A stretch of DNA of 64,000 bases from Ralstonia sp. A12 (GTDB lineage: Bacteria > Pseudomonadota > Gammaproteobacteria > Burkholderiales > Burkholderiaceae): positions 186,001 through 250,000 of the forward strand of contig NZ_JSZO01000003.1 of NCBI RefSeq assembly GCF_000801955.1, read 5' to 3'. The first letter of the stretch is position 1. Every line of letters begins with the position of its first letter. This document shows, one piece after another, positions 24,591 to 33,710 of the stretch. The notes beneath the pieces were generated by a model, which saw only the letters and a program-made list of their open reading frames with translations, was not told where the DNA came from and searched no databases. The position numbers and the translations under genes were made by a program.

Positions 24591-24905
24591 TTCGTACTGC
24601 GTCGCTCCTCTCTCCGCCGCTTGCTGGATACGCTCTGCGGCCTCCACGTCCCAACCCTTGACGCTGTCACCTACGGGGCCACGCCTGCAAGAACACGAAA
24701 GGCATGGCTTAAGAACAGGACTGTCTGTATTCGTTGCCGCTCTGCCTCTTTTGCGGGTTATCCCGAATCTGAAACCTGAGGTCTAGCCACTACGATGGCG
24801 GTCACAACGGCGGTTCACGTAAAGAACTCGAGTTCGCAATTAGAACTTTTTTTACCGGGCGCGTGAACACGCTGAATTCCTTCTTGTTATGTGGAGAGAG
24901 ACATC
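24591..24905. other. Intergenic region upstream of an MFS gene, with a palindrome
   Basis: About 315 bp without a supportable gene. It contains a perfect 12-bp palindrome GAACTCGAGTTC (24824-24835), overlapped by a second inverted repeat AGTTC-N7-GAACT, about 70 bp before the transporter start. The position suits an operator for a regulator not encoded nearby. Confidence 0.45.
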
Positions 24906-26282
24906 GTGGCCCCAACAGTGGAAGCGACCCCAAGCGCCGCCCTAGACGTGCAAGCGGTCATCAACGACCACCCGTTTTCTCCGTTTCAATGGTTCATCTT
25001 TGCCGTCTGCTTTGTCATCGTGCTGCTCGATGGCTTCGACACGGCGGCGATTGGATTCATCGCCCCGTCGTTGATCGGTGAATGGGGGATCAGCCGCCCG
25101 GCGCTCGCTCCGGTGTTGAGCGCCGCGCTGTTTGGCCTTGCCGCAGGCGCGCTGCTCGCAGGCCCGCTCTCCGACCGCCTGGGCCGCCGGGTGATGTTGC
25201 TTATCTCGGTGGGCATCTTTGGCGCGGCATGCCTTGCGTCGGGCTACGCAGGGACGCTCACGGAACTGACTGCGCTTCGGTTTGTCACGGGCCTCGGGCT
25301 TGGGGCGGCCATGCCCAACACCGTCACGCTGATGAGTGAGTTCTGCCCGGACAAGCGTCGCGCGGCCATCGTGAACCTGATGTTCTGCGGCTTTCCGCTG
25401 GGGGCAGCATTCGGAGGCTTTCTGGCTGCGTGGATGATCCCGACCTTCGGCTGGCGCAGTGTGCTCCACCTTGGTGGCGTTGCGCCGCTGGTTCTGCTTG
25501 TGCTGCTCTTTGTTCTGCTGCCTGAGTCTGTCCGCTACATGGTTGCGAAGAAGCAGTCGCCCGAGAAGATCCGGCGCACGCTTGCACGCATCACCGGGTC
25601 GCCGATCGAGGCCACAGAGTTTGTTGCGACCGAGCCTGCGGGAGCCTCTGGTCAGGAAGGCATTCGCCTGGTGCTCTCGCGTGAATATCTGGTCGGCTCC
25701 GTCATGTTGTGGATCGCCTATTTCATGGGTCTGGTCATCTTCTATGCGTCCATCAACTGGATGCCCATCCTGCTGAAAGAGGCTGGCCTGACGCCAAAAT
25801 CGGCAACGCTCATCTCTGCGCTGTTCCCGCTGGGTGGTATTGGCGCTGTGGTTTGCGGTGTGTTGATGGACAAGTTCAACGCCAATCGCGTGATCGCCAT
25901 CTGCTATGCCCTGACCGCCATTTCTGTCTATGGCATTGGGCAAGCGGTCGGCAATGTGGGGTTGCTGGTGGTGGTCGTATTTCTCGCGGGCGTGTTGATG
26001 AATACCGCCCAGTCGTCGATGCCCGCGTTGGCCGCTGCCTTCTATCCCACGAAGGGGCGGGGTACGGGCGTTGCATGGATGCTGGGCATCGGCCGCTTTG
26101 GTGGCATCGCGGGCTCGTTCCTGGTTGCGGAACTGACCCGTCTGCAAGTCGGCTTCAGCGGCATCTTCGCCATCGTGGCAGTCGCGGGCCTGGTCTCGTG
26201 CGTTGCGCTGAGCATCAAGCAAGCGACGCATCCCAAGGTATCGGCAGGCCGCCTGAGCTCGGCCGAGGCCATCGGCCACTGA
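24906..26282 (+). CDS. MFS transporter, aromatic acid:H+ symporter (AAHS) type
   Basis: Inner-membrane transporter of 458 residues with about 12 helices. The DGFDTAAIGFIAPSL motif in helix 1 and GPLSDRLGRRVMLL in the loop 2-3 are characteristic of the AAHS family (PcaK, BenK and relatives), which import aromatic acids with protons. I chose the GTG at 24906 because GGAGAG lies 7 nt upstream; a GTG at 24891 would make that SD part of the gene. No degradative genes adjoin it, so the substrate is open. Confidence 0.88.
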   Translation: MAPTVEATPSAALDVQAVINDHPFSPFQWFIFAVCFVIVLLDGFDTAAIGFIAPSLIGEWGISRPALAPVLSAALFGLAAGALLAGPLSDRLGRRVMLLISVGIFGAACLASGYAGTLTELTALRFVTGLGLGAAMPNTVTLMSEFCPDKRRAAIVNLMFCGFPLGAAFGGFLAAWMIPTFGWRSVLHLGGVAPLVLLVLLFVLLPESVRYMVAKKQSPEKIRRTLARITGSPIEATEFVATEPAGASGQEGIRLVLSREYLVGSVMLWIAYFMGLVIFYASINWMPILLKEAGLTPKSATLISALFPLGGIGAVVCGVLMDKFNANRVIAICYALTAISVYGIGQAVGNVGLLVVVVFLAGVLMNTAQSSMPALAAAFYPTKGRGTGVAWMLGIGRFGGIAGSFLVAELTRLQVGFSGIFAIVAVAGLVSCVALSIKQATHPKVSAGRLSSAEAIGH

Positions 26283-26389
26283 TTCGCCTCCGGCCACCTT
26301 TGCCCAGCTGGCAATCCCTCCGTTTCTGCCAAGTCAGGACAGACGAATTGCCGCTTTGGTCGCCCAGCGTGACAGCACCGATGCGGACA

Positions 26390-27320
26390 TCACCCCGCCC
26401 GATTTGCCGCCTGCGTGAGCATGCTTTCGATCTGTCGGTCCTTCTCATCCCAGAGTTGGGCGAGCCAGCGGTGAAAGTCGCTGCGGAAGGCGGAATCGGT
26501 GCTGTAGTCGCTGGTGCAGAAATCCGGCGGGATCGGTAACTCGCGGATATGCACCATCACCCGGCCGGCCTGGCCGCTGGCCGCTGGCCAGTAGCCAGAA
26601 GCTGGGTGTGCCGTCTGGATACGCGATGCTGATGTCGAGCAGCGACTGGAACCGCCCGCCCATGGCATTGAGCGTCAGCGCCAGTGCGCCGGCTTTGGGC
26701 TTGAGCAGGTGACGATAGGGCGAGGCTTGCGCCTGGTGCTTGGCGGGGGTGTAGCGCGTGCCTTCCGCGAAGTTCATGACGCTGGTCGGCACGTGGGCGA
26801 ACTTGGCGCAGGCGCGGCGGGTGGTTTCGCGGTCCTGGTTGCGCAGCTCGGGGTGTTTGCGTAGAGCCGCCTTGGAATGCCGCCGCATGAACGGGAAATC
26901 CAGCGCCCACCAGGCCAGGCCGATTACCGGCACGTAGATCAGCTGTTGCTTGAGGAAGAACTTCAGCAGCGGGATGCGCCGGTTCAGCACCCGCTGCAGC
27001 ACGAAGATGTCGACCCACGACCGATGGTTGCAGTTGACCAGGTACCAGCCCGCGTAGCGCAGGTCGCCGGCGCCTACTACCGTCCACGGCTTGCGTTGCA
27101 GCAGGCCGATCCAGACGTCGTTGCAACTGATCCAGCGCGTGGCGACCCAATTGAGCATGGGGTCGATCCGGCGGCGCACCGCGGTGGCTGGCACCAGCAG
27201 CTTGAGTGCGGACAGCGTGAACAGCGGCACGCTCCAGAACAGCGTGTTCAGCGCCAGCAGGATCAGGCTGAGCGTGCCCAGGACGACGGCAGGCAGGACG
27301 CGTATCAACGGGACCTCCAA
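26390..27320 (-). pseudogene. YihG-like lysophospholipid acyltransferase, frameshifted by a 7-bp duplication
   Basis: PlsC-family membrane acyltransferase with NHRSWVDIF (HX4D motif) and FAEGTRYTPAK. Reading from 27320 stays in one frame to the end of the FWLLASGQ segment; the C-terminal part (VMVHIRELPIPPDF ... FHRWLAQLWDEKDRQIE) lies in a different frame ending at 26390. At 26571-26590 the plus strand reads TGGCCGC-TGGCCGC-TGGCCA; removing one 7-bp copy restores a continuous 307-residue protein whose tail matches the family. As written the product is 291 residues with about 45 aberrant C-terminal residues. The catalytic motifs precede the break, so residual function is possible. Could be a real mutation, a phase-variable site or an assembly error. 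Confidence 0.8.
26571..26590. repeat. Tandem 7-bp repeat causing the acyltransferase frameshift
   Basis: Two full copies of TGGCCGC followed by TGGCCA. The second copy is not a multiple of three and shifts the reading frame of the acyltransferase. Confidence 0.9.
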
Positions 27321-27525
27321 TGAAAGCCTGCCGGGTGGCCATGGCAGACGTGAATCGTGACGTTGAGGATGCGTGAGCGTAGCGCGTATCGTGCGCGCAG
27401 ACCATGCGCTGCGTCAGGACTCGTGTCCGCGGGGAGGGATGCTGCGTTCGGACAATGGTTGTCTTGTGCCTCGCCATGGACTGCAAGCAGCATGGTGAGG
27501 CGTCTTTCTCAGCGGAAAGAGGATG

Positions 27526-27548
27526 GAGCCAGGGGTCGTTCCTGGCTC
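27526..27548 (-). terminator. Hairpin downstream of the porin gene
   Basis: Perfect 8-bp inverted repeat GAGCCAGG/CCTGGCTC with a 7-nt loop, just after the porin stop when read on the minus strand. T-run is weak. Confidence 0.5.
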
Positions 27549-27556
27549 TGCATTGC

Positions 27557-28687
27557 TCAGAACGAATGCTTCAAGCCCACACCCACCAGCATCGTCTTCG
27601 CGCCTGGTGCCGTGCCGCCGGCAACGATCGAGGTCTTCAGGCTTTCCAGCGGATCCGCCGTGCCAACGGCGCCCGCATCCACGTACACGAGCTGCGCATA
27701 CAGCGTGGTGCGTTTGGAGAACGCGTAGTCGTTGCTCAACACGACCGACTTGGTGGAACTGTCGTGCGTGCTGCTTTCGTACTTGCTGTAGTAGCCGGCT
27801 AGCGTGGCGGTATTGGCGGCACTCCATTTGTAGTCGAGCCCCACGCCGATCGATTTGACGTCGGAAACGCGTGCCCCGGATGGCGCGTTGTTGGTGACGC
27901 CGATGTAGTTCAGCTTGCCTGTGAGGGCGCCGAACGGCACCGCCACGCCTGCGCTCCACAGCCGGCTGAGGGTCTCACCCGAGCCGCTGTCGGACGTCGA
28001 CTGATAGCCGAGGCCAACCGTCACCGGGCCCGTGTAGGTGGCTCCCAACGAGAGTTCATTGCCGCGCTTGAAGCTGCCTGCCGACTCGCCCAGCGAGTAC
28101 GCAACGCCCACCCAAACCGGGCCGAAGTTGTTGGCGTACTGCACCGCGTTGCCGATGAACACGCCCACGTCGTTGCCGGGGTTCGTGCCGGCGCCCATTG
28201 CGTTGCCAGGGGCGGGGAGCTGGTTATACGCCCAGCCGTACAGGTTCGAGAACTGCTCCTTGAAGCCGCGCGCCTCGGTGCCGATCGTGCCGATGAGGGC
28301 GGGGCTGTATTGACGGCCCAGCGTGATTGCGCCCCAGTTGCCGCTGAGGCCGACATTCGCCTGGCGGCGGAAAAGTTCTGAGCTGAAGCCGGGGCCGGTC
28401 GTGATCGTGCCCGTGTCGCTGCTGAAATGGCCTTCGAGGTTGAAGTTGGCCTTCAGGCCGCTGCCCAGGTCTTCCACACCCTTGAGGCCCCAGATGCTGG
28501 GGCTGATGCCACCCGAGTGCAGCTCCGTGATGCTGCCGCCGGCTGCGCTCTTGTTCTGATACTGGACCCCGGCATCGACGGTGCCGTAGATCGTGACGGA
28601 CGATTGCGCGAGGGCTCCGCTCGCGGCGCAACCGAGGGTGACCGCAAGAGCCGCCAGGGCGCAGGGTCGAAGGCGTGTGTTCTGCAT
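27557..28687 (-). CDS. Gram-negative general porin
   Basis: Outer-membrane trimeric porin of 376 residues of the beta-proteobacterial type. A signal peptide ends near GALAQ-SSVTIYGTVDAGVQY, the hallmark porin start, and the protein ends in a C-terminal phenylalanine (VGLKHSF) required for barrel assembly. Internal motifs such as SIWGLKGVEDLGSGLKANF and RQANVGLSGNWGAITLGRQY match the family. It adjoins the alcohol-oxidation cluster, but I see no clear sigma54 site upstream, so membership of that regulon is open. Confidence 0.94.
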   Translation of the reverse strand: MQNTRLRPCALAALAVTLGCAASGALAQSSVTIYGTVDAGVQYQNKSAAGGSITELHSGGISPSIWGLKGVEDLGSGLKANFNLEGHFSSDTGTITTGPGFSSELFRRQANVGLSGNWGAITLGRQYSPALIGTIGTEARGFKEQFSNLYGWAYNQLPAPGNAMGAGTNPGNDVGVFIGNAVQYANNFGPVWVGVAYSLGESAGSFKRGNELSLGATYTGPVTVGLGYQSTSDSGSGETLSRLWSAGVAVPFGALTGKLNYIGVTNNAPSGARVSDVKSIGVGLDYKWSAANTATLAGYYSKYESSTHDSSTKSVVLSNDYAFSKRTTLYAQLVYVDAGAVGTADPLESLKTSIVAGGTAPGAKTMLVGVGLKHSF

Positions 28688-28906
28688 GTTGTCTCCGTAT
28701 TGTCGTTGTGTGATGCGTCCTGTGGATCTGGCTCAGACGCATTTGATGTCGGCGCTGAATGCGCGGGGGTGCGCTCAACGCCGGCCGGGACTTTGCAATA
28801 TGCGTACCACGGCGCTGATGGCTGTTCGCGGTGCATTGCAAGGCGTTGCAAGCCGTTGAATAACGTTTGCGGGCACTCAAGCCCGAGTGGGCGGTGTGGC
28901 GTGACG

Positions 28907-28930
28907 GGACAGTCGGTGCAACACCTGTCC
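28907..28930. repeat. Inverted repeat downstream of the metallohydrolase-1 gene
   Basis: GGACAG (28907-28912) pairs with CTGTCC (28925-28930), with an inner GGTG-CAA-CACC. It is 36 bp past the minus-strand stop codon and lacks a T-run. It could be an RNA hairpin or, since GGTGCAACACC resembles the activator sites described elsewhere, an operator for the porin gene. Confidence 0.4.
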
Positions 28931-28965
28931 GGCGTCTGCTCAGCAATGGAGCAGGGGTGATGCTG

Positions 28966-29934
28966 TCAAGCGGGCGGCGCGTTCTGCATCCAACGGTCTT
29001 CCAGTTCGCGCCAGGCGCGCCCGACGTTCAGCGCATGGCGAGGGTGGAAGTTGCGCCAGTCGCGATAGGCGTCGCCCGGAACGTAGTCGAGCGCGCGGGC
29101 GGCATCTCCGCCGGCTTCGATGCCTTGGGTGATCGCGCTGTCGAGCGCGTCGAGATAGGACAGCGTCGGATGCAGTGTCTGCGCGGGCGTGCCGACGGCC
29201 GTGCCGACGACGATGCTGGCCGGTAGCTGGGCAAGCGCACGCAGTGCTTGCCGCCATCCAACCAGCGAGCCTTCCTGCAAGTCCGGAACGCGCTGCCGAT
29301 AGGCCAGCCCGCCCACGCACAGCACGCGCCGCTGCGGCGCGTACAACACCGTGTCCGACGCGCTATGCGCTGCGGCGTACACGTGGACTTGCCATGCGGT
29401 TTTGCCGGTGTGCAGCCAATCGCCATCGCGCAATGCGGGTTCGGGAATCACGATCTGCGTCTCGTGCATGATGGGCTCGCCCAGCATGGCGGTCAGCCGG
29501 GCCAGGCAGGTCTCGCAGCGCTGCCGCATCAGACTGGCCGTGGCAGCCGACGCCAGGAAGGCAGGGTGCGGCTGCAGTTGCGCGAAGACCGCGTTGGCCA
29601 GCACGTGTTCAGGGTGGGCGTGCGTGTTGACCACCCAGCGGATGGGCTCTGCGGTGATGTGCCGGATGGCGGCGATCAGCCGATCGCCCCATCGCGCATG
29701 CGGGCCTGGGTCGACCACCAGCACGCCGTTGCCGGTGACGTGCACCAGCGTCGGCACGACTTCCCCGGCGTTGGCGCGCGAGGCCTCAGCGTTGTCGGCG
29801 CGCGCGGCGTACAGGCCATCCTGCAGGCGCAAGAGCGTGACATGCGCGGGCGCAGCGGATGCGGTCAGGGCCGGGTTGAGTGCGGTCGCGAGCATCATGC
29901 GCATCCAGTGTCGCCGGGCGAGGTCTGGCGCCAT
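28966..29934 (-). CDS. Quinoprotein relay system zinc metallohydrolase 1 (SoxH-like)
   Basis: Predicted periplasmic metallo-beta-lactamase-fold protein of 322 residues of the type associated with quinoprotein dehydrogenases. It keeps the metal motif HAHPEH (in VVNTHAHPEHVLAN) and an HSASD segment where MBL proteins have HTxGD, but the usual C-terminal GHG is replaced by VGTAVGTP. A twin-arginine-like ARRHWMRMML start precedes a hydrophobic stretch. I chose ATG 29934, 1 nt after the upstream stop (TGACATG); an ATG at 29961 would overlap by 26 nt. Last gene of the SoxYZ-like operon. The reaction is unknown. Confidence 0.85.
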   Translation of the reverse strand: MAPDLARRHWMRMMLATALNPALTASAAPAHVTLLRLQDGLYAARADNAEASRANAGEVVPTLVHVTGNGVLVVDPGPHARWGDRLIAAIRHITAEPIRWVVNTHAHPEHVLANAVFAQLQPHPAFLASAATASLMRQRCETCLARLTAMLGEPIMHETQIVIPEPALRDGDWLHTGKTAWQVHVYAAAHSASDTVLYAPQRRVLCVGGLAYRQRVPDLQEGSLVGWRQALRALAQLPASIVVGTAVGTPAQTLHPTLSYLDALDSAITQGIEAGGDAARALDYVPGDAYRDWRNFHPRHALNVGRAWRELEDRWMQNAPPA

Positions 29935-29935
29935 G

Positions 29936-30883
29936 TCAGGGCGCCAGCGCGGCGTTCTCATAGCGTGGATAGAAGCGGGTCACGTTGCGCACGTACTCCG
30001 CAGGCATGCCGCCCCACTGCGCATAAGGCGCGTCGACCGGCATCGCAAGCACTTCGGCCAGGTCGCGTCCTGCTTCTGCCGCGCGGCGCATGCGCGCATC
30101 GAGCCAGAGCAGGTACTGGCGTGTCTGGGCGATGGCGTCCGCCTTGCCGCGCGCCGGGCCGTGGCTGGGGATCAGCACACGCGCCTGGCTCTCGGCCACG
30201 ATGTGCTCAAGCTGGTCGAGACTCGTCAGCCAATGCGCGATGTTGGCGTGCGGCGTGGTGGGAATCCGATCTCGAAAGACGATGCCGCCCGCGAAGACCA
30301 CGCCGCTGGTTCGATCCACCAGCACGAGATCGTCGTCGGTATGCCCATCAAGCCGGATGAGGTCGATGCGATGGTGCCCCAGGGTGTGTTTTCCGGGCGT
30401 CAACGGCTGGCTGGGCGGCGTCGATACCGTGTTCCGCATCCAGTCGCCGCAGATGCGGTAGAGGTTGTCGGCATAGGCCGCACCTTCGCGCTGCGCACCG
30501 GCAATGGTGCCCGGCAGTGCCTGCGCGCCAACATCGGCATAGGCCTGGTTGCCGAAGAAGTAGTCGGGGTGCAGGTTCAGGTTGAACACCCAGCGCACCG
30601 GTGCCGACGTGACCTTGCGGATGGCCTGGCGTTGCTGCTCACCGTACAGCGCCGAGGGCCCGGTGTTGATGACGAGCACGCCATTGCCGGTATCGATGAA
30701 ACCGGTGTTGATGATGTTGCAGCCGTTGCGCGCCGAGAAATCCGCATTGGCGCCTTCCAGCACCCAGACGTCGGGTGCGACGGCGCGCGGCACGAGGTGA
30801 TAGTCGAGCCCCTGTGCCTGTGCGATGGCGGTCAACATCGTCAGGCACAGCAGGAGGCCAAACCGTCGGTTCCGTCGGCTCAT
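29936..30883 (-). CDS. Quinoprotein relay system zinc metallohydrolase 2 (SoxH-like)
   Basis: Exported metallo-beta-lactamase-fold protein of 315 residues, paralogous to its downstream neighbour. The signal peptide ends near AIAQA-QGLDYHLVPR. The position of HxHxDH is VFNLNLHPDYFFGN, so two of the three N-terminal ligands are replaced (Asn, Tyr), whereas GHTDDDLVLVD and the C-terminal IPSHGP are intact. The start overlaps the stop of the SoxYZ-like gene as ATGA, indicating translational coupling. Activity is unproven; it may need its paralogue or another metal geometry. Confidence 0.85.
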   Translation of the reverse strand: MSRRNRRFGLLLCLTMLTAIAQAQGLDYHLVPRAVAPDVWVLEGANADFSARNGCNIINTGFIDTGNGVLVINTGPSALYGEQQRQAIRKVTSAPVRWVFNLNLHPDYFFGNQAYADVGAQALPGTIAGAQREGAAYADNLYRICGDWMRNTVSTPPSQPLTPGKHTLGHHRIDLIRLDGHTDDDLVLVDRTSGVVFAGGIVFRDRIPTTPHANIAHWLTSLDQLEHIVAESQARVLIPSHGPARGKADAIAQTRQYLLWLDARMRRAAEAGRDLAEVLAMPVDAPYAQWGGMPAEYVRNVTRFYPRYENAALAP

Positions 30884-31656
30884 CGTGTCACCTGTGCGCG
30901 GATGCGGTTGCCGTTGTTGTCGACGCCCGCCACGCTGATGCCGTGATCGACGGGGCCGTCCAGGTCGAAGGAGAGGATCGGGTTCTCGGCCACCGGCTCG
31001 TACAGCGCCAGCCGCAGCATGGGTTGGCGTTTGGCGTCGAGCAGGTCGAGCCGTTCGATGTGGAAGGCGGGGATGCCCGCCACCAGGCCCGTGTCCATCG
31101 GATGCATCACGCGCAGGCGGATGCGGCTGCCCGCGCCATTGAAGCCGGGAAATACGCGCGACTCGACCTGGTTCAGCGTGGTGCTCCAGGTGGCGTCCTT
31201 GCGCGTGGCGCCGGGCAGCGTGCATCCGCCGCCGGTGGCGTCCACCTGCATGGTGCCGACGTGCCAGATGCCGTCCTGCGTGCGCGCCGCCACGCGCACC
31301 GGCGATGCCTCCTGCAGCTTGAACCGGAACGACAGCGCCGGGCGCGCGCGCATCGGCTCGAACTCCAGCACCTTGCGGATCGGGTTGCGGTCCACCACGA
31401 CGATGATGCGCTCGACCTTGCCCAGCGCCGACGCATCGAACGCAATCGGCACCTGCATGGGATCTTCCGCAAACGCTGGCCCGGTGATCTTGATGCTGCT
31501 GTCAAAGGCGGCGTGCGCCGCCCCGAACACCTCCTGATGAATCGTCGGCCAAAGCGGTGAGTTTGCGGGGTCGGTGTTCGTGTCTGCCCGTGCTGGCCAG
31601 GACAGGCACGCAACGGTCAGCGCGGCAGCGGCGGCATGAAGTGGGGCCGTTCTCAT
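30880..31656 (-). CDS. Quinoprotein dehydrogenase-associated SoxYZ-like carrier
   Basis: Periplasmic fused SoxY-SoxZ-like protein of 258 residues. Signal peptide MRTAPLHAAAAALTVACLS with cleavage near WPARA. The SoxY-like half ends in TGGGCTLPG, placing one Cys on a glycine-rich arm as in the SoxY swinging arm; the SoxZ-like half follows with VMHPMDTGLVAG and PILSFDLDGPVD. In sulfur oxidation this Cys carries the substrate as a thiol adduct. Here it is encoded with two SoxH-like hydrolases beside PQQ genes and no other sox genes, so a different thiol-bound cargo is implied. First gene of the minus-strand operon. Confidence 0.87.
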   Translation of the reverse strand: MRTAPLHAAAAALTVACLSWPARADTNTDPANSPLWPTIHQEVFGAAHAAFDSSIKITGPAFAEDPMQVPIAFDASALGKVERIIVVVDRNPIRKVLEFEPMRARPALSFRFKLQEASPVRVAARTQDGIWHVGTMQVDATGGGCTLPGATRKDATWSTTLNQVESRVFPGFNGAGSRIRLRVMHPMDTGLVAGIPAFHIERLDLLDAKRQPMLRLALYEPVAENPILSFDLDGPVDHGISVAGVDNNGNRIRAQVTR

Positions 31657-31692
31657 CGGGTGCCTTGTGGGTTCGGATGAACGGCTGGCGTT

Positions 31693-31707
31693 GCGAAAGT
31701 CATGCCA
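31693..31707 (-). promoter_or_regulatory. Candidate sigma54 promoter for the SoxYZ-like operon
   Basis: Read on the minus strand: TGGCAT-GACTT-TCGC, a near match to TGGCAC-N5-TTGC with correct spacing, about 37 bp before the SoxYZ-like start codon. One mismatch in each element. Confidence 0.5.
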
Positions 31708-31741
31708 TGCGCACAGTGTGTCCGCATGCGACAGCATCGGG

Positions 31742-31785
31742 TGTTCCTGCAATGAGGCGTTGAGCTTTGCAACACCCGGTGTTCC
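31742..31785. promoter_or_regulatory. Candidate activator-binding sites between divergent operons
   Basis: TGTTCC at 31742-31747 and the palindrome AACACC-C-GGTGTT followed by CC (31771-31785). The same TGTTCC core occurs upstream of the alcohol dehydrogenase gene. The palindrome lies about 80 bp from the aldehyde dehydrogenase -24 element and about 65 bp from the minus-strand one, suiting a shared enhancer. Confidence 0.55.
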
Positions 31786-31859
31786 ATTCTGGAGCAGTTC
31801 CGCGAGCAGGCTCGGGTGAACAGTCGATTCAGAGGGGATGAAACATCCATCGCAGGGGA

Positions 31860-31875
31860 TGGCCCGGGTTTTGCA
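31860..31875 (+). promoter_or_regulatory. Sigma54 promoter of the aldehyde dehydrogenase gene
   Basis: TGGCCC-GGGTT-TTGCA matches the -24/-12 consensus TGGCAC-N5-TTGCA with one mismatch and exact spacing; it sits 67 bp before the ATG at 31943. Confidence 0.7.
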
Positions 31876-31942
31876 GATGACGGGCAGACACAGCGCAAGA
31901 CCACGACGCTGACGTCATCACGCAAACATCAGGAGACAACCC

Positions 31943-33463
<1,521 letters not shown>

Positions 33464-33480
33464 TGGTGTAGCTGGACGCA

Positions 33481-33514
33481 GCTGGCGCGCGGTCATCGAC
33501 ACCCGCGCGCCAGC
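33481..33514 (+). terminator. Hairpin after the aldehyde dehydrogenase gene
   Basis: Perfect 12-bp inverted repeat GCTGGCGCGCGG/CCGCGCGCCAGC with a 10-nt loop, 17 bp after the stop. No T-run, so it may attenuate rather than fully terminate, or stabilise the mRNA 3' end. Confidence 0.6.
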
Positions 33515-33568
33515 CGCTGACCTGCGCGGCAATGACTTCGCAGGCAAACAAAAAAGAGAAGAGGAGAC

Positions 33569-33649
33569 ATGGCCATGCGCCAACCACACGCACTGCCGCA
33601 ATGCGCGCAGGTGTCTACCCCATTGCCGCTGATTCCTGAGCAGGAATAA
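33569..33649 (+). CDS. Unannotated 26-residue peptide ORF with strong RBS
   Basis: Short ORF from ATG 33569 to TAA 33649, preceded by the purine-rich AGAAGAGGAGAC with GAGGAG about 3 nt before the ATG. The peptide starts MAMRQPHALPQCAQ and ends LIPEQE; it has one Cys and four Pro and no membrane or signal-like stretch. It lies between the aldehyde dehydrogenase hairpin and the TonB receptor (61 bp away). It does not resemble PqqA (no E-x3-Y). It could be a real small protein, a peptide precursor or a leader peptide that couples translation of the receptor. Confidence 0.5.
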   Translation: MAMRQPHALPQCAQVSTPLPLIPEQE

Positions 33650-33710
33650 GCATCGCCACGCCTCTGCATACCCGCGGGCGGCGAGAGAGAGACATCTGGG
33701 AGACACTGCG

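Noticed and set aside
28730-28870. Possible sigma54 promoter for the porin gene
   Set aside because: TTGCAA-type motifs occur on the minus strand but none has a GG element at the right spacing.
33569-33649. The 26-codon ORF as a second PqqA or lanmodulin-like peptide
   Set aside because: It lacks the E-x3-Y pair of PqqA and has no EF-hand; kept only as an unassigned small ORF.
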